DNA from: Reticulitermes speratus
Lineage: Eukaryota > Arthropoda > Insecta > Blattodea > Rhinotermitidae
Length of the DNA: 64,000 bases
NCBI GenBank assembly: GCA_021186555.1
Contig: JAJKFL010000012.1
Coordinates: forward strand, 20,471,711-20,535,710
Direction of reading: 5' to 3'
The notes beneath the pieces were generated by a model. The model saw only the letters and a program-made list of their open reading frames with translations, had not been told where the DNA came from and searched no databases. Made by a program: the position numbers and the translations under genes. Position 1 is the stretch's first letter, and every line of letters begins with the position of its first letter. Positions 21,130 to 33,099 of this stretch are shown piece after piece.

Positions 21130-21905
21130 GCGCCTTTGGGGGAAGAACTGGCAACAACGCAGGGCGGGGGGTAGCGGGGGTGTGAATCAGTCGCTTGACC
21201 TTGACGGGACTATTTTCTTTCCGGCAACTCTTAGTATGCATGAATCCATCCAGTATGTTAACATCACCAGCATGAACCAGATGCTGATATATACCATTAA
21301 TTTCAAGCCCTCCTGGTTTGCCTGAACCTTCTAATGGCGCATTCTAAAGCAAAGTTGAAAAGCAATGGAGATAAAGCATCCCCTTGTTTCAAGCCATTCT
21401 TAATATAAAACATGTCAGACAAATGTGTGCCTACCCGGACTCTGCTATTTTTTCATTTAGACATATTGTTATTAGCCTTACTACTTTCATAGAGATACCA
21501 AATATTATACAAGACCTCCCTCCTAACTGAATCTTAGGCTTTCTTGAAGTTTATAAATAGCTGATGTACTACCTCATTGTATTCCCATTTTTTTTTTCAA
21601 TTACTTGCCTAATGCAGAATACATGACCTGTTACGTCGAAATGCACACAAATGATTCCCAGTAACTTCACCTGCTTATGGAGTTAACATTGACAGAATGA
21701 TGGATAAAATTTTGTATGTAGCTGATGAAACTCATATGTCTGGATAACTACTACAGTCTGTTTTATTGTCCCTTTTAGAAATGGGTAAATTGATTTACTC
21801 TTGCCACTGCTGAGGTAATGCCTCCTTATTTCAAATAGAATTAATAAGTCTATGGATCTCAGCACGAATTGTCCTACTTCCTGCCTTAATCGATTCTGCT
21901 GGAAT
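21130..21905 (-). pseudogene. LINE (RTE-type?) RT core, decayed
   Basis: On the minus strand pieces of RT appear in order: RAEIHRLINSI, YKILSIIL, KKWEYNEVVHQLFINFKKA, DSVRREVLYNIWYLYESS, SRVRVGTHLSDMF, NGLKQGDALSPLLFNFALEC. Then, where YADDVN is expected, HAGDVNIL near 21260. Several stops and shifts. Same family as the 8.9-kb copy. Confidence 0.85.
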
Positions 21906-22230
21906 TTGACATGTTAGTCATAATGACAGGAAATTTTACAAAACAAAAATTGGATGCGATTAATGCGATAGGGTCTTCTCTTGCCACTAGCCACGTCAGT
22001 GGCCATTCCCCGCGGATGGAGCCAGAGAAGGTCTCCGAAACGTTGGATATCGACTCCGAATTTATGCAATTGGTCGCTGGAGAAGATGTAGTCGCTTATA
22101 TTATAGTCACCCAGAAAACTTCGGAGTACTGTGATAAATGTAATGTTGTAATGAAACTCTTGGTTTAATAAAAATAAATGTAAAAATATTTGATCAAAAG
22201 CAAAATCATATGCCATTCGGTATAAATATA
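21906..22230. repeat. Unassigned insert with a hammerhead-like relic at 22012-22050
   Basis: The plus strand has GGATGGAGCCAGAGAAGGTC, then TCCGAAACGTTGGATAT, the same layout as the foldback motifs, with the CTGA part altered. No coding call. Confidence 0.45.
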
Positions 22231-22439
22231 GCACAGAGATTTGGCCTTAGATCCTGTCTCTGCTATGGTATAATAATGAGTTTAGCGGTCACGTGGGATG
22301 GCGCTCGTGTTTCTTATTCGCCATGTCACCGCTTCAACTGAAACCCAGACACCGGCCGTCCTAACGGAGACTTTTCTTTTTGGTTTTCCTCAGTATCCCC
22401 AAACAAAACTGGTGTGTAAAATCACGCTACGACCGCTTC

Positions 22440-23010
22440 TTTCCATACTTTTTTTAGAAGCTAACAGTTCCTCAGCTGGTCGTGAAATTCCCCGCATTTT
22501 ATGGAACCCGGAGGTTTATTCCCTTGTCCGCAACAACTGGTCACTGGTCCCTATCGTGAGCCAAATCAATCCAGTTTACACTCTCCCAGCCTGTTTCTTT
22601 AAGATCTATTTTAATATTATCCTCCTCTCTAAGATTAGGGCTTCCAAGTAGTCCTTTTCCTCAGGTTTCCCCACAAAAAAGCCTGTATGGATTTTTTATC
22701 TCCCCCATACGTGCCACTTGTCCCGTCCATGTTATATTTTTGTTTCATCACCGGAATAATATTTGATGACGAGTACAAATCACGTATCTCGTCATTACGC
22801 AATTATCTTCAGTCTCCTGTTACTTTCTCCCTCTTAAGCCCAAATATTTTCTTCAGCACGCTATTCTCTATCATCCTCAGCTTATGTTCTCCCCTTAACG
22901 TGAGACACCATGTTTTACACCCATATAAAAACAGGCAAAGGTATAGCTGTGTATATTTTAATCTTCCTATTTTTAGATACAAACTGGAACACACAAGATT
23001 GTGAACCGAA
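22440..23010 (-). pseudogene. LINE C-terminal ORF and 3' end, decayed
   Basis: Minus strand: LYGCKTWCLTLRGEHKLRMI, then LKKIFGLKREKVTGD (22809-22960), then the region of the WAGHVARMG block, and the 3' UTR ending near 22450 (AGCTAACAGTTCCTCAGCTG on the plus strand). Stops interrupt it. Confidence 0.85.
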
Positions 23011-23514
23011 TGGTAACAGACATCTCCCGATTTTCATCTGCTCTTTAACTTCACAGTTTGTGCAATTTTGAATCGTTAGAGTCTTTCCCACGTACTGCTG
23101 CCTTCCATGCCTTGAAAATTCGTTTTTCACTGCCCATCTTAATTCAACAATATACTATAATAAGAGCGACAGAAAGAACGTCCTGAAATGGCCTAAGAAC
23201 AGACAAAAATAATAAAGGAAAGGGAGCAACCAAGTCGAAAGTGTCTGTCAGCAAGTAGAAGACGCTGAGAATCCTCTCTCCAGGATAAGAAGGTTCTAAA
23301 CACTGATCCCTGGCGATACACAGGCCTACATTATGTTCAGGAACTTCCAGTATGATTGTGCACATTAATATAAAGGGCTGGCAGGGGACGTGGTTGTGGC
23401 CTGTTTTAAAGCACACTGCAGGTTTTCGACTTGAGATAGAAAAAAAATAATTATTTCTACATATTTACTTCTTTGAGGTCTTTCCCGAAAGCTCAATTGT
23501 CGTTTAGCTATTCA

Positions 23515-23795
23515 CGAAGAGTATGTGGCACGCGTGGGAGAAAAGAGAAATGGGTGGACAACGTGAAGGATGGAGACTGCTTGGAAGATATAGATATAAA
23601 TTTGAGAGCAACATTAAATTTGATCTCAAAGGAAATAGGATAAGAGGGTATGGCCTTGATTCATCTGGCTCAGGACAGGGACCAATGGTGGACTGATGTG
23701 AGCAATGTTGAAAAACTCAAAATGCATGGAACTTTTTGACTAGTTGAAGACATGTTGGCTTCTCCAGAAGGACTCTCCTCCGTGGACTTATTTAA
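23515..23795 (+). mobile_element. LINE C-terminal/3' end fragment
   Basis: GTATGTGGCACGCGTGGGAG (WAGHVARVG block), GGCTCAGGACAGGGACCAAT (the AQDRD-type end), then the 3' UTR with ACTTTTTGACTAGTTGAAGA. Confidence 0.8.
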
Positions 23796-23977
23796 TGCTT
23801 CGAAGGATTAACAATGAAAGAGCCTAGGTCTGTATACGAAAAGCCGCAAACCCAAGTATATCGTACACAAAGTATATCAGAGTATAAGTGTATACCACTT
23901 TGTTATTGTACTGCACAGTCGTTTAGAAATACAAATAGGCAGTAACAGAGAAACAAGCAAAAAAGACACAAACTACT

Positions 23978-24139
23978 CTAAATATTACGATGGACGTCTG
24001 GAGCTTGCAGTTGTGGTGTCGCGGTGCTCTTGAGCAGAGTTTGTTGAACATCTCGGCCAGGTTCCTGCTGCACACAAGACCCGTCACAACACTGAGCACA
24101 ACTTGAACACGGCTCCACGTTCATGCCTGCCTCCTTACA
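23978..24139 (-). CDS. Cysteine-rich short ORF, possible terminal exon, unrecognised
   Basis: Downstream of a possible acceptor (AACAG at 24144-24140) the frame reads CKEAGMNVEPCSSCAQCCDG, SCVQQEP and runs to TAG at 23980-23978. Six cysteines fall as C-x9-C-x2-C-x2-CC-x3-C, with an internal ATG at 24124-24122. The spacing, including the CC pair and CCxGSC, is of the sort seen in cystine-knot and other secreted Cys-rich domains. No signal peptide exon, donor partner or family match is visible. It may be chance. Confidence 0.2.
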   Translation of the reverse strand, partial: CKEAGMNVEPCSSCAQCCDGSCVQQEPGRDVQQTLLKSTATPQLQAPDVHRNI

Positions 24140-24609
24140 CTGTTCTCAGCTCGCTGTGCCAGCTACTTCCAGAATCGAGTGTTAAGTTTAGAGAAACCTT
24201 ACGCAGTCGCTTTATCAGGCGCTGCATTATCTATAATTCACAGGTCGTCTTTTCACACGCTGTTGAAAGAATTATCAAATAATGATATGTGTATGCTATA
24301 ACTTGTCTTGCGTGTAATCGAATATGGTTATTCGAGTGATTATGTTGTGACTCTTTTATGTGGTCCGGGTTATTTTTGTCTTCTTATCGTCCTTCCGTCT
24401 GCCTCTATATTCATTTCTCACTGTCTTTCCCATCTCTTACACATACGCACACATACAATTTCCTGAAATTTAAAGTCAGTTAACCCTGGAACTTACTAAC
24501 CATGTTCCACTCACTGATAGGGCGACACGGTAGACACAAATTCACGGACATGAGAGATGACATTTTTATACATTTTAGTCATTAAATCTAAAGGAAGGAA
24601 CCATTTACA

Positions 24610-24812
24610 AAACATAGGCGTATAAGGGGGATAGTATTAAAATGGATTTAAAAGAAATAGGAACTTCATTAATTTGCCTTAGGACAGGGAGGATTAGCAG
24701 GTTATCGTGGACACGGTGCTGAATTTCATAAAACGAGGAAAATTTCTTAGACGTGCTATTAGCTTCGTAAAAAGGTTCTGCATGATGGAATTGTCTGCTT
24801 TTTAATTAGGGA
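24610..24812 (+). mobile_element. LINE 3' end fragment
   Basis: CATAGGCGTATAAGGGGGAT, GCCTTAGGACAGGGAGGATT and the 3' UTR TTTCATAAAACGAGGAAAAT match the end of the 8.9-kb copy. Confidence 0.75.
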
Positions 24813-25796
24813 TGTGTCGGCTACGGCACTTTGGTGTAGGCCTATTTTAATCTACAAGGTGTATATTTAAGATAAAGTGGCAGAAATGTTCAAAACTGAA
24901 CGGCAGCAAATATTTTCTCGATTTTCTTCTGCTCTTAGTGCTTTATGAATGCAAGTCATTTTTACTGACGGTCCCAAATGCTTCAGCTTTGCCAAGTTGT
25001 CGAAGGAGTTAGGAGTTAGAGACATCAACACGTGTTTCTATTAGTACTTCTAGGCCAGCCGCTTTACTTGCACGTGCAGTACAACATCGACGTAACGGAT
25101 TTCAGAACTAAAGGACCCTGTTCGCTGGAGCCTGACTGTACCTCACCGCATAGAGTGATGAAGCTCCCACAATTTCGTCTCAAAATAAGTGTTCTTATTG
25201 CGATAGATTTTGCATTAAAAAGTGAATAAAGAAAGCAACCATGGTCTCTATAAAGATTGTGGTGAAGAAGGAAAAAAGAGAAAACTTGAGGGTTAACACC
25301 GCCATGCACTCTCTGTGTTGGCCTTTTTTTTTTTATTTAACGGACATTAGGCATTAATGGACGCCCCCTCCTTCCTATTTATCCGTTAAACCGACGATTT
25401 ACTGCAATAAGAATTTCGTGCTTTTCGTTCTTTGTAGAGTGTTCTATTTCGAGCAGCAAATAAATGTAATCGGCATAAGTCAGAAGTTGATTTGGCGTCC
25501 AATTCCACACGCAAAATGAATATATCTGCTCGATCCTGTAGTGTTAATGTAACTATACAACTTCCATAATGATGCTCAAGCAAAAGAGAGGTTAGGCATT
25601 TTTGATGACTTTTTTTAGGCTACCTTTGCCGAAAATAATTCCACTAGGTAGCAGCACCGCTTAGGACACATTTTTATTCTACCAAATTTCAGATCTTAAT
25701 ATAAATGTAGGCGTCTTTCCATACTTTTCAAATTGTTGTGATTTCATAAATTTGAAAAGTTTGTCTGTAAAAATTTCTTATTTAAATTTCAAAGGC
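24813..25796. other. No recognised feature
   Basis: AT-rich; small ORFs look random. Confidence 0.4.
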
Positions 25797-25809
25797 TTTG
25801 TTACTAGTA

Positions 25810-26129
25810 GGGGCACGCGGTGGCGCAGTTGGTTGAGGCACTGCGCTACAAGCCGGAACGTTGCGGGTTCGATTCCCGATGGTGTCACTGGAATTTTTCA
25901 TTGACATAATCGTTTCGGTCGCACTATGGCCCTGGGGTCGACTCAGCCTCTAACAGAAATGAGAACCAGGAATCCTTCCCGGGGGGGGGGGGGGGGGGTA
26001 ACGGCGGCCGGTGCGTAGGGCTGACAACCTTACCACCTTCATGTGCCGATTGTCTAGAAATCTGGGAGCCTCAACCTCCTGGAACCCTAAGGGCCTGTCA
26101 AGGCCTGTAATGGGATTGCTTTACCTTTT
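25810..26129 (+). mobile_element. SINE C, full length with TSD
   Basis: tRNA-like head with A box (GTGGCGCAGTTGG) and B box (GGGTTCGATTCCC). Body as at 13.9 kb; a G run at 25981-25998 replaces a short G tract. Flanked by the 13-base duplication TTTGTTACTAGTA (25797-25809 and 26130-26142). Confidence 0.93.
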
Positions 26130-26145
26130 TTTGTTACTAGTAAAC

Positions 26146-26640
26146 AAAATGTATTACATATTCTGAGTGCGTGTCTGTAGCCTTAGTTATCCATCATCCA
26201 AAGCGCATGCGCCGTATTGTATTGCCATCTGTGGCCTGTCCGGCTCTACTGTACTTTTCCATATTATCTCATAAACGGCACGACTTTCGGAAAAAAAGTT
26301 ATTGAACGTAAAATGTGTGTTTTGATTTTCTCTACAACGTTGTCTGAAACACTTGTCATTCTAAGAATAATTTAGCGAGATATTATTACAAATGTACATT
26401 GGTCTTAATGTGAATAACCCGTTATTTTTGTCAGATATTAATTACACTTGAATTTTCTTGACACATTTTCTAAAAATCCTCAAATATCAAATTTCATGAA
26501 AATCCGTCCAGTGGGAGCCGAGTTGTTCCTTGCGGACAGATGGACGAATAGACAGACAGTCATGACGAAACTAATAGTCGCTTTTCGCAATTTTGCGAAC
26601 GCAGCTAAAACGGTTATGTTTCAGGGAAAACCACAAAGAA
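26146..26640 (+). repeat. R-family repeat
   Basis: Matches the 50.6-kb copy through TATTACATATTCTGAGTGCG, AAAGCGCATGCGCCGTATTG, TCATAAACGGCACGACTTTC, then AAAATCCGTCCAGTGGGAGC, GACAGACAGTCATGACG, AACTAATAGTCGCTTTTCGC. Confidence 0.8.
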
Positions 26641-26644
26641 GAAT

Positions 26645-28080
26645 TATTATGTTGTCTAGTAATCTAAAATAACATTCCTAACAGTTGTAAAACGCGCCTC
26701 GTTTGGCCTTTGCGATCTACTTTACTTCTTGTAATGTGTAAAACCACCCATCCCACAGTATCGTAACCACAAAGACCGCAATGAATTCCAACACGTTATT
26801 AGTGAATACGAGGCTGGTCTACATCATCACCCTTATCGCTGTGACAAGGTTAGCATCCAAAGTACTCGCACACAGCATATCACAAACACACATCTTGCAT
26901 TTACTTACTTCCAAGGTCCATTTCAATATCTGATACTCGTACATGTTATCTCGAAAACAAACCTTTTGCACCAAAATGTGGTTTAAAGCTACCAGATATG
27001 TCTCCACTTTCTGTTGCCACAAATTTATTTCCCTTTTTGTTTGGGTTATAATGCCATACAATAGTAGGAATATACCGCCTCTGTTTTGTGCCCTATTGAT
27101 GCAGGCAGTATTTTTCTTCGAATTATCCAAAATCGTTTACACTACGATTGACAGCGTTAGAACCCACAGAGATATTCTTTGTGGTTTGTATGCCTTCCCA
27201 CCAAAACCCGAAAACTTACACGATCTATCGGTGTTTATTTATTGGCACGAACTGCAGTTGATATCGTTTTATAGGAACCGAAAGAAATTTCGTTGGATTT
27301 TTACAACGGTGACATTTTTCGATTACGTGTCAACTTACATAAATCTATATTTGTCAAAATAAGCCGGGAGGTAGGAGAAGAGGAAAAGATTGCTGATGAA
27401 TGAGGGAAGTGCAGCTCTTAAATATACAAGTGACGTACCATACTGATGCAAGAAAGAGTGAAAGAAGAAAATACAGAAAAATAATAAAAGTGTGATCAAT
27501 ATTGCCATGAGATTTGGAAATACTCTGTAAAAGGGGAAACTGCTTAAAAAGGGAAAAAACACGACTATTTGAAAATAACTACATGCACGTAATGACGTAT
27601 GGGACTGGAATTGGTTGGGTTGGTAAATAATGAAAGGAACAAGTAGGAAATTTCAGCAGGGCATAACTGTTCTGGCAGTCTCGCTCTGTTTTTGTCCCTG
27701 TAAGTTTTCTTTTGTTTTCGTTGTAATTTTTTTCTTCGGCCGCCGCTCGTATTCCATACAGAACACTGTCTCATTGTCAGTTATTTTTGGACCGCCAACT
27801 GTTTCTTCGGCCTCAGCTCGTAGCTCACAAGGAACAGTCGTTCTCCTTTATAAGGACGAATAAACACGGTATACGTAGGTCTTCATGTAAACTATCTTAT
27901 TTTTGTCTGATTAAAAGCACAAGAATTATACCAAGATAAAGATGGAAAGATGTTACACAGAAGGAAGAACAAATGAAGGAGACTTCGGAGGAAAATTAGG
28001 TGGAGGAGGAGGAGGAGCTTTTGGAGGAGCAAGAGAGGTGACATTACGAATGTGAACAAATTCAGTCGCCCCTCTGCAAG
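26645..28080. other. No recognised gene
   Basis: A 139-codon open frame (26943-27362, plus) has no domain and untypical composition, and I do not call it. The GGA-rich run at 27998-28024 is simple sequence. Confidence 0.4.
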
Positions 28081-28084
28081 CCAT

Positions 28085-28355
28085 GAAGGCATATGAGAGA
28101 GTGGGGGTATAGTTCTGCTCATTCTTAATCTCTACACTAGACAGGTGAGTGTTCAGCTTCACGCCCCGGCCGCTATACCCCGAAGGAAAAAGTTCCGCTT
28201 CTAACAGGAGGCTGGGTCGCCCCCAGGGTCGGTTCAAACGCTTTGGAGAGGAGAAAAGTGTGTTTCTTCTGCCCGGAATTGAGCATGACTTCCCGCTTTT
28301 CCAGCCCGTAACCTACCCACTATACCGGCTGAGTTATCCCGGCTCCCAGGTTTGT
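28085..28355 (-). mobile_element. SINE D
   Basis: The tRNA-like head is at the right (minus strand: GGGAGCCGGGATAACTCAGC, CGGTATAGTGGGTAGGTTAC). The body has CGCCCCGGCCGCTATACCC, and the tail is near GCCATGAAGGCATATG. Confidence 0.75.
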
Positions 28356-28734
28356 CAAGAGTTCGTTTCATTGTATACACTGGCAGACTTTTGCCGTGTT
28401 CAATTCGAACTAAATTAGTACTTTCCACTCGTGAGTTCACCACTTGTTTCCATGTCAGGTGCAGTCCCACCCCCTTGTTATGCAATGCAATTGGCTTTAT
28501 GCAGACGGCGTAGTTTGGTTTCTATCGTGTTACTCGGATGCAGTCCAAGGCCGCCATAGTCTGCAGCCACAAGACAGAGCAACATCCCGCTGCTTGCAAA
28601 TACATTACAGGTTCACTGGACTCTGCTATCTGACGTAATTTCAGTTACGTCTCAGTCGCGTACACTAGACATAGTGACTTGTTATCTGTGATACGAAATT
28701 GGCACAAGTAAAGTTGTCCCTGTGCTTAATTAAG

Positions 28735-28990
28735 CACAAAGCCGTGAAGGCATATGGACGAGAGGAGGTATACGTCCACGCCGTAATCCCGGTACTAGAT
28801 GGATGTGACTCCCTGCCGCTTTAGCGCCGGAATATAATCCTCCGTTACTTAACGAATATGGTGAGTGAGCGCCAGAGTCGGTCTGAATGCGGTGGGAAAG
28901 AGTAAAATCTCTGCACGTGCAGGGAATCGAACCCCGCGTCCTCAGGCGTCCTATTTACAGCCACTCAACTATACTCACTATACTGTCGTA
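28735..28990 (-). mobile_element. SINE D
   Basis: The tail side is GCCGTGAAGGCATATGGACG, with CCGCTTTAGCGCCGG in the body. The B box is read as GGGGTTCGATTCCC on the minus strand (28926-28939). The head is near 28980. Confidence 0.8.
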
Positions 28991-29750
28991 CATACAACAA
29001 TTGTAGTTATATGTTCGTGTTAATTCTTAACGCTCATTGTCGGGTACATACAACGATCCCCGGATAACCCCTCCCCCCTAGATCACGAATCATGAAGATG
29101 GTAACTGCAATGTTTGCCGAAACTTTCGGAAACATTGACACGGCTTAAACCCGAAACACAATTCCAGGCATTGAAGGCCATTTGCGAAAACATAAGGCCA
29201 GGAATTCCCATGTAGTTTATCCTTCATCTTTGCGGTCCTGTGCGTGTGCAAAACTATCGAGAGAAGCCGAAGGAAGTTCCACTTGCAGATCGCGCCTGAT
29301 TTCGTGTTAGTACACTCAACAATAAAAACTATCGCGGTCTGTTTCCGGTGAAATATCATACTACAAATTTCCATATCGTTTCCTTCTGAGACCTGCTGAT
29401 TATATGAGGATTTTTCCTACCTCTATCCATGGCACCGCATAGGACGTGAGCGATTGTGCGTATAATCGAAACTCCTGCAGATTACAACTGGTGTGCATGG
29501 GGTATGTCTTGTATGTCTGCCGTAGACTTCATCAAACTTTATGGTGATTGGCTGACTGGACAGTACTCCGAATTCATATTCCGGAGGTGTAGCTTTCAAA
29601 TCTCGGCCCGGTGTCTGGCTATCCTGACTGTTTCCTCCGTCCTTCCAGGCCATGAGAGCTTCCTTCCACATCAAATTCACTGTTTATATATCACCCTATA
29701 ATTCGACATTGAGCTTACGGACATCGAAATAAACCATAAGTTGGCCTAAT
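28991..29750. other. No recognised feature
   Basis: Unassigned; no coding evidence in the short ORFs near 29090-29370 and 29423-29700. Confidence 0.4.
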
Positions 29751-29760
29751 TACGTTAATA

Positions 29761-30017
29761 AAAGTAAAGGTAAAGTTCACCCTAGAACAGGCCATAAAAG
29801 CCCAGAGGGGGAGTAAAGGTGTAGCCCTACTCTTTCTTTAACCTCGGCGCTAGATGGGGTGGGTGGTCAACGCCACGCCTCTGCCGCTTTACCTCCGGGA
29901 AAGAGACCCGTTAACCATTGTACTGTACAGGAGGCTGGGTGGACCCCATGACCGGTCTGGACGGGTATGAAAAATCTCGCCTCCACCGGGATTCGATCCC
30001 CGGACCGTCCACTAATA
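29761..30017 (-). mobile_element. SINE D, full length with TSD
   Basis: Minus strand head TAGTGGACGGTCCGGGGATC with B box GGGGATCGAATCCC. The body has CCGGTCATGGGGTCCACC and AAGCGGCAGAGGCGTGGC. The tail is CCTGTTCTAGGGTGAACTTT. Flanked by ACGTTAATA (29752-29760 and 30018-30026). Confidence 0.92.
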
Positions 30018-30042
30018 ACGTTAATACACCGACTAAAAGAAG

Positions 30043-30348
30043 AGAGCCAGGATTGCGCAGCCGATGTAGGGTACAGGCTGCAGGCTGAGTGACTGAGGAG
30101 TCGTGGTTATATTTCCGGCAAGGACATGAGGTTTCTTTCTGCTCCAAGACGTTCAGACCGCCTCTGGGAACAGCCTAGCCCTCTAGTCAAAGTACGGGCG
30201 GCTCTTCCCCCGGGGATAAAGCAGACGGGCCGTGAAGTTGTTCACTCATTTCCATTTATCGGAGTGGCTATGCATGAGTGTAGCTGTACGTCAACTCCCT
30301 CCCCATATGCCATCCTGTCATATACTAGGGCAATTTTACTTTACCGGC
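30043..30348 (+). mobile_element. SINE D, head-to-head with the previous copy
   Basis: Head GAGCCAGGATTGCGCAGCCG; decayed B box (GTGGTTATATTTCC); body CGGGCGGCTCTTCCCCCGGG; tail CTAGGGCAATTTTACTTTAC. Its head lies 26 bases from the head of the minus-strand copy. Confidence 0.75.
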
Positions 30349-30349
30349 T

Positions 30350-31235
30350 AAAATAATATTTGAGATTACAGAGTATTCTTCATGTCAATGCATTATTCCA
30401 AGCCCTCATGAAATAATGTTTTGTATTTAGTTAGTAAGGGTTTACTTCCCTGTGCCGTATGACTTCTGGAACACCCTGTATGATGATTATTACAGTTCCG
30501 TTTCGGTTAATGATTTACATAATCATAAGCTTGCGTATACTTCTTCTACTGGAGCATTATAAAATAAGGTAAGACATGTGGAACGGTAGAGAAAGATAAA
30601 ACACAAATCTGATGTAATTTAAATAGTACGACGTGGAAACAGGACAAAAGAAACGAAATACATCGCATGATACTGTCCTGTTTTCCGGAGGTGACCGGTG
30701 ATGGTGCATTGGTGTTTTTGTTTACTAACATAGTACGTGTTAAAGAGTCTGTTCTCTCTGTGTTTTCTGGTTGTTAGGCTATAATTTTAAAATCAATTTA
30801 TGCACAGTACATTAGTATTAGTTACCAAGAGAAGATGGTAGCAGTTGAAGTGCTTGAGCTGATGTTACGTTGCCCGCTATTGCCGGAAAAGTATCCTGTA
30901 AATTGTGGCATCTTGTAATGTTGCTGTTCTGCTAAGTTTAGTATTGGACTCCTGTGTTTTTGACAGTTTTCCGTTGGCATTTAAACGGATTTTATTCTCG
31001 TTCAGTTAATATTTATTAAAGATTACGAAATGACTCTCACTGGTTTGCACTTTAGGCCAGGGGTGGATAGCAGGTGGCTGACACGCACATCAACAGCTTC
31101 ATAACGAAAGCTTTTTACAAAACCATTTAACTTGTGAAGCTATTATGAGCACTGCAATAATCATTGACAATATTTCTAAATTTGAATCGCTTCGTAAGAT
31201 TCAACTGTCCTGTTTCGACTTCAGATGTTAGGACC
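30350..31235. other. No recognised feature
   Basis: AT-rich. No gene or repeat seen. Confidence 0.4.
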
Positions 31236-31239
31236 TAGC

Positions 31240-31440
31240 CGATCCCGGTAGCCGCACCATCTAAGGCGTGGGACTGCGGCCGCTCGTTGCTGGGATTGCG
31301 GGTTCGAGTGTTGTTGTGTTGTCAGGTAGAGGTCTCTGCAACGGGCCGATCACTCGTCCAGAGGAATCCTATCGAGTGGTGTCTTTGTGTGTGTCATTAA
31401 GTGTGATCAGGCGCAACAGTAACTCCCTACAAATACTATG
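31240..31440 (+). mobile_element. SINE A
   Basis: CCGATCCCGGTAGCCGCACC (A box region), CTAAGGCGTGGGACTGCGGC, B box GCGGGTTCGAGTG, then TTGTCAGGTAGAGGTCTCTG. The tail region is diverged. An A/G-rich run follows (31460-31490). Confidence 0.85.
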
Positions 31441-31444
31441 AGTA

Positions 31445-32235
31445 GATAGAAGAGGTCAGACTAAGAAAAAGAAAAAGAAAGAAAGAAAAAGAATCAGGAC
31501 CTGAATATCGGCAAATGAGCTGCAAAACTGAATGTAAACGGTGAGGATTTGGAAGTAAATTACCTTGTTTTTAACACACGATTTTGATATTCAACTTGAG
31601 CGATTAAGAGAAATTTCAGTCAGCATAGCCAAGCTACGAACCGGATAAATATTGAAACACAAATCTAGAGCATTACTGCTACACCTACTTTGTGGGTACT
31701 AAACCTGTTACATTACACGTGTTGTGTCAGTCTGTGAAAATGGTAAGCGAGAGCACTACATGGTAGGAAGAAAGTGCAAAGTTTATAACAACACCGGTAA
31801 AAAAACTCTCGTTTCTGGCTCACAGATCCTTCTGTTTAAATGATAGGTCCACACAAGCTGTAAAGTGGCTACGCCTTGACAAAATGTTGTAGGGACAGAT
31901 GTTTTTTTGTGAAGTTACATTGCCATATAAGTAGAGTAAACGAGATGATAATCAGAGCTTAACTCTACAGAAAAGATAACAATATAAATAGGGGGCGATA
32001 TAAGAATAAACTTTTCCTTTGTAGATCTGCTAGTACCAATTTGGTTGAGAAATTACTCCCTTTTTTAGGAATTCAAAGGACACGTTTATGGTCCAAGAGT
32101 CAGCCACTAGATTAAAGAAATTTTAAAAGACATAAAAGGCCTACTTTTTGATCTTTTTTTTCAGACTTCAGGTTACTTTACTGTGGCTTAAATGATCGCG
32201 TAGGATTGCAAGTGCAGGTGAATTTCACAGGTTAT
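31445..32235. other. No recognised feature
   Basis: AT-rich, unassigned. Confidence 0.4.
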
Positions 32236-33085
32236 TTACATACACCAACATATGCATACAATAAAATTATAAGTTGCCCATAAATGTGAACCCTCCTACA
32301 TGTTTCAGCGAGAAATCGCTATTCTCAGGGAGAGCCAATACAAAAGCATACATAATATTAACACATCGATGTTACATAACTTTTTTTTCATGGCTCGACA
32401 GCCCTCGTGGGCCTAGGCCTCCTCCTTGTCGAGATTTCCAGATCACACTCAGACACACACACACTCGATAGGACTCCTCTGGACTTGTGATCAGCCCGAA
32501 GCAGAGACTCTACCTGACAACACACAACATTCACAACACACAGATAGACCTTTATGCCCCTGGCGGGATTCGAACCCGCAATCCTAGCAAGTGAACGGCC
32601 GCCGGCCCACGCCTTAGGCAGCGCTGCCACATGGTTCGGCGATCTCCATGTACAGTATTAAAATACATAAAATATATAGTACGGTTTTAAAATTTTCTTC
32701 TATAGTGCAGTAATACACTCCACCCCCTTCACATGACACATTCATACAAGCCACAGGGACTTGATCCATCTGGATCGAAAACGCCAAGCTTAGATGTTTG
32801 TATACATATAATTGCATTGTAAATTATGGCACATCAGTGAATTTTAACCAAGGATATGTTAACATCATACTAGCCATAGCATTCAGATATTGTATTTATA
32901 GCTGCTTTTTATATATTTTGTGTATTTTAACATTGTACATATGAGCTCGATCTGTTAATATTATGTATTCCTTTGTACTGACGTCTCCCTGATGATGGCG
33001 ATTTATCGCTGACACATGTAGGAGGATTCAACTTTATGTATAATTTATAACTTTATTTTATACGTATGTTGGTGTATTAAATGAT
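32236..33085. repeat. Foldback element with hammerhead-like motif in both arms, split by SINE A
   Basis: The left arm 32236-32383 and right arm about 32905-33085 are inverse copies (CACCAACATATGCATAC against GTATGTTGGTG; ACATAATATTAAC against GTTAATATTATGT). The minus motif 32290-32336 has stem I CTCTCC/GGAGGG, stem II GCGA/TCGC, intact GAAA and ACATGT, but CTGAGAA instead of CTGANGA. The plus motif 32984-33026 has an intact CTGATGA and stem GCGAT/ATCGC, but GACA instead of GAAA. Each arm is damaged at a different core base. Confidence 0.8.
32385..32640 (-). mobile_element. SINE A
   Basis: The tail (TTTTTTTTCATGGCTCGACA on plus) is at the left and the head at the right. The B box is GGGTTCGAATCCC on the minus strand (32567-32579). 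The A box region is ACCATGTGGCAGCGCTGCCT. Inserted in the loop region of the foldback; no clear TSD seen. Confidence 0.85.
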
Positions 33086-33099
33086 TAGGAGCACAATGC

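Noticed and set aside
26943-27362. 139-codon plus-strand ORF
   Set aside because: No domain, no splice or promoter context, overlapped by a 103-codon minus ORF; composition fits chance in AT-rich DNA.
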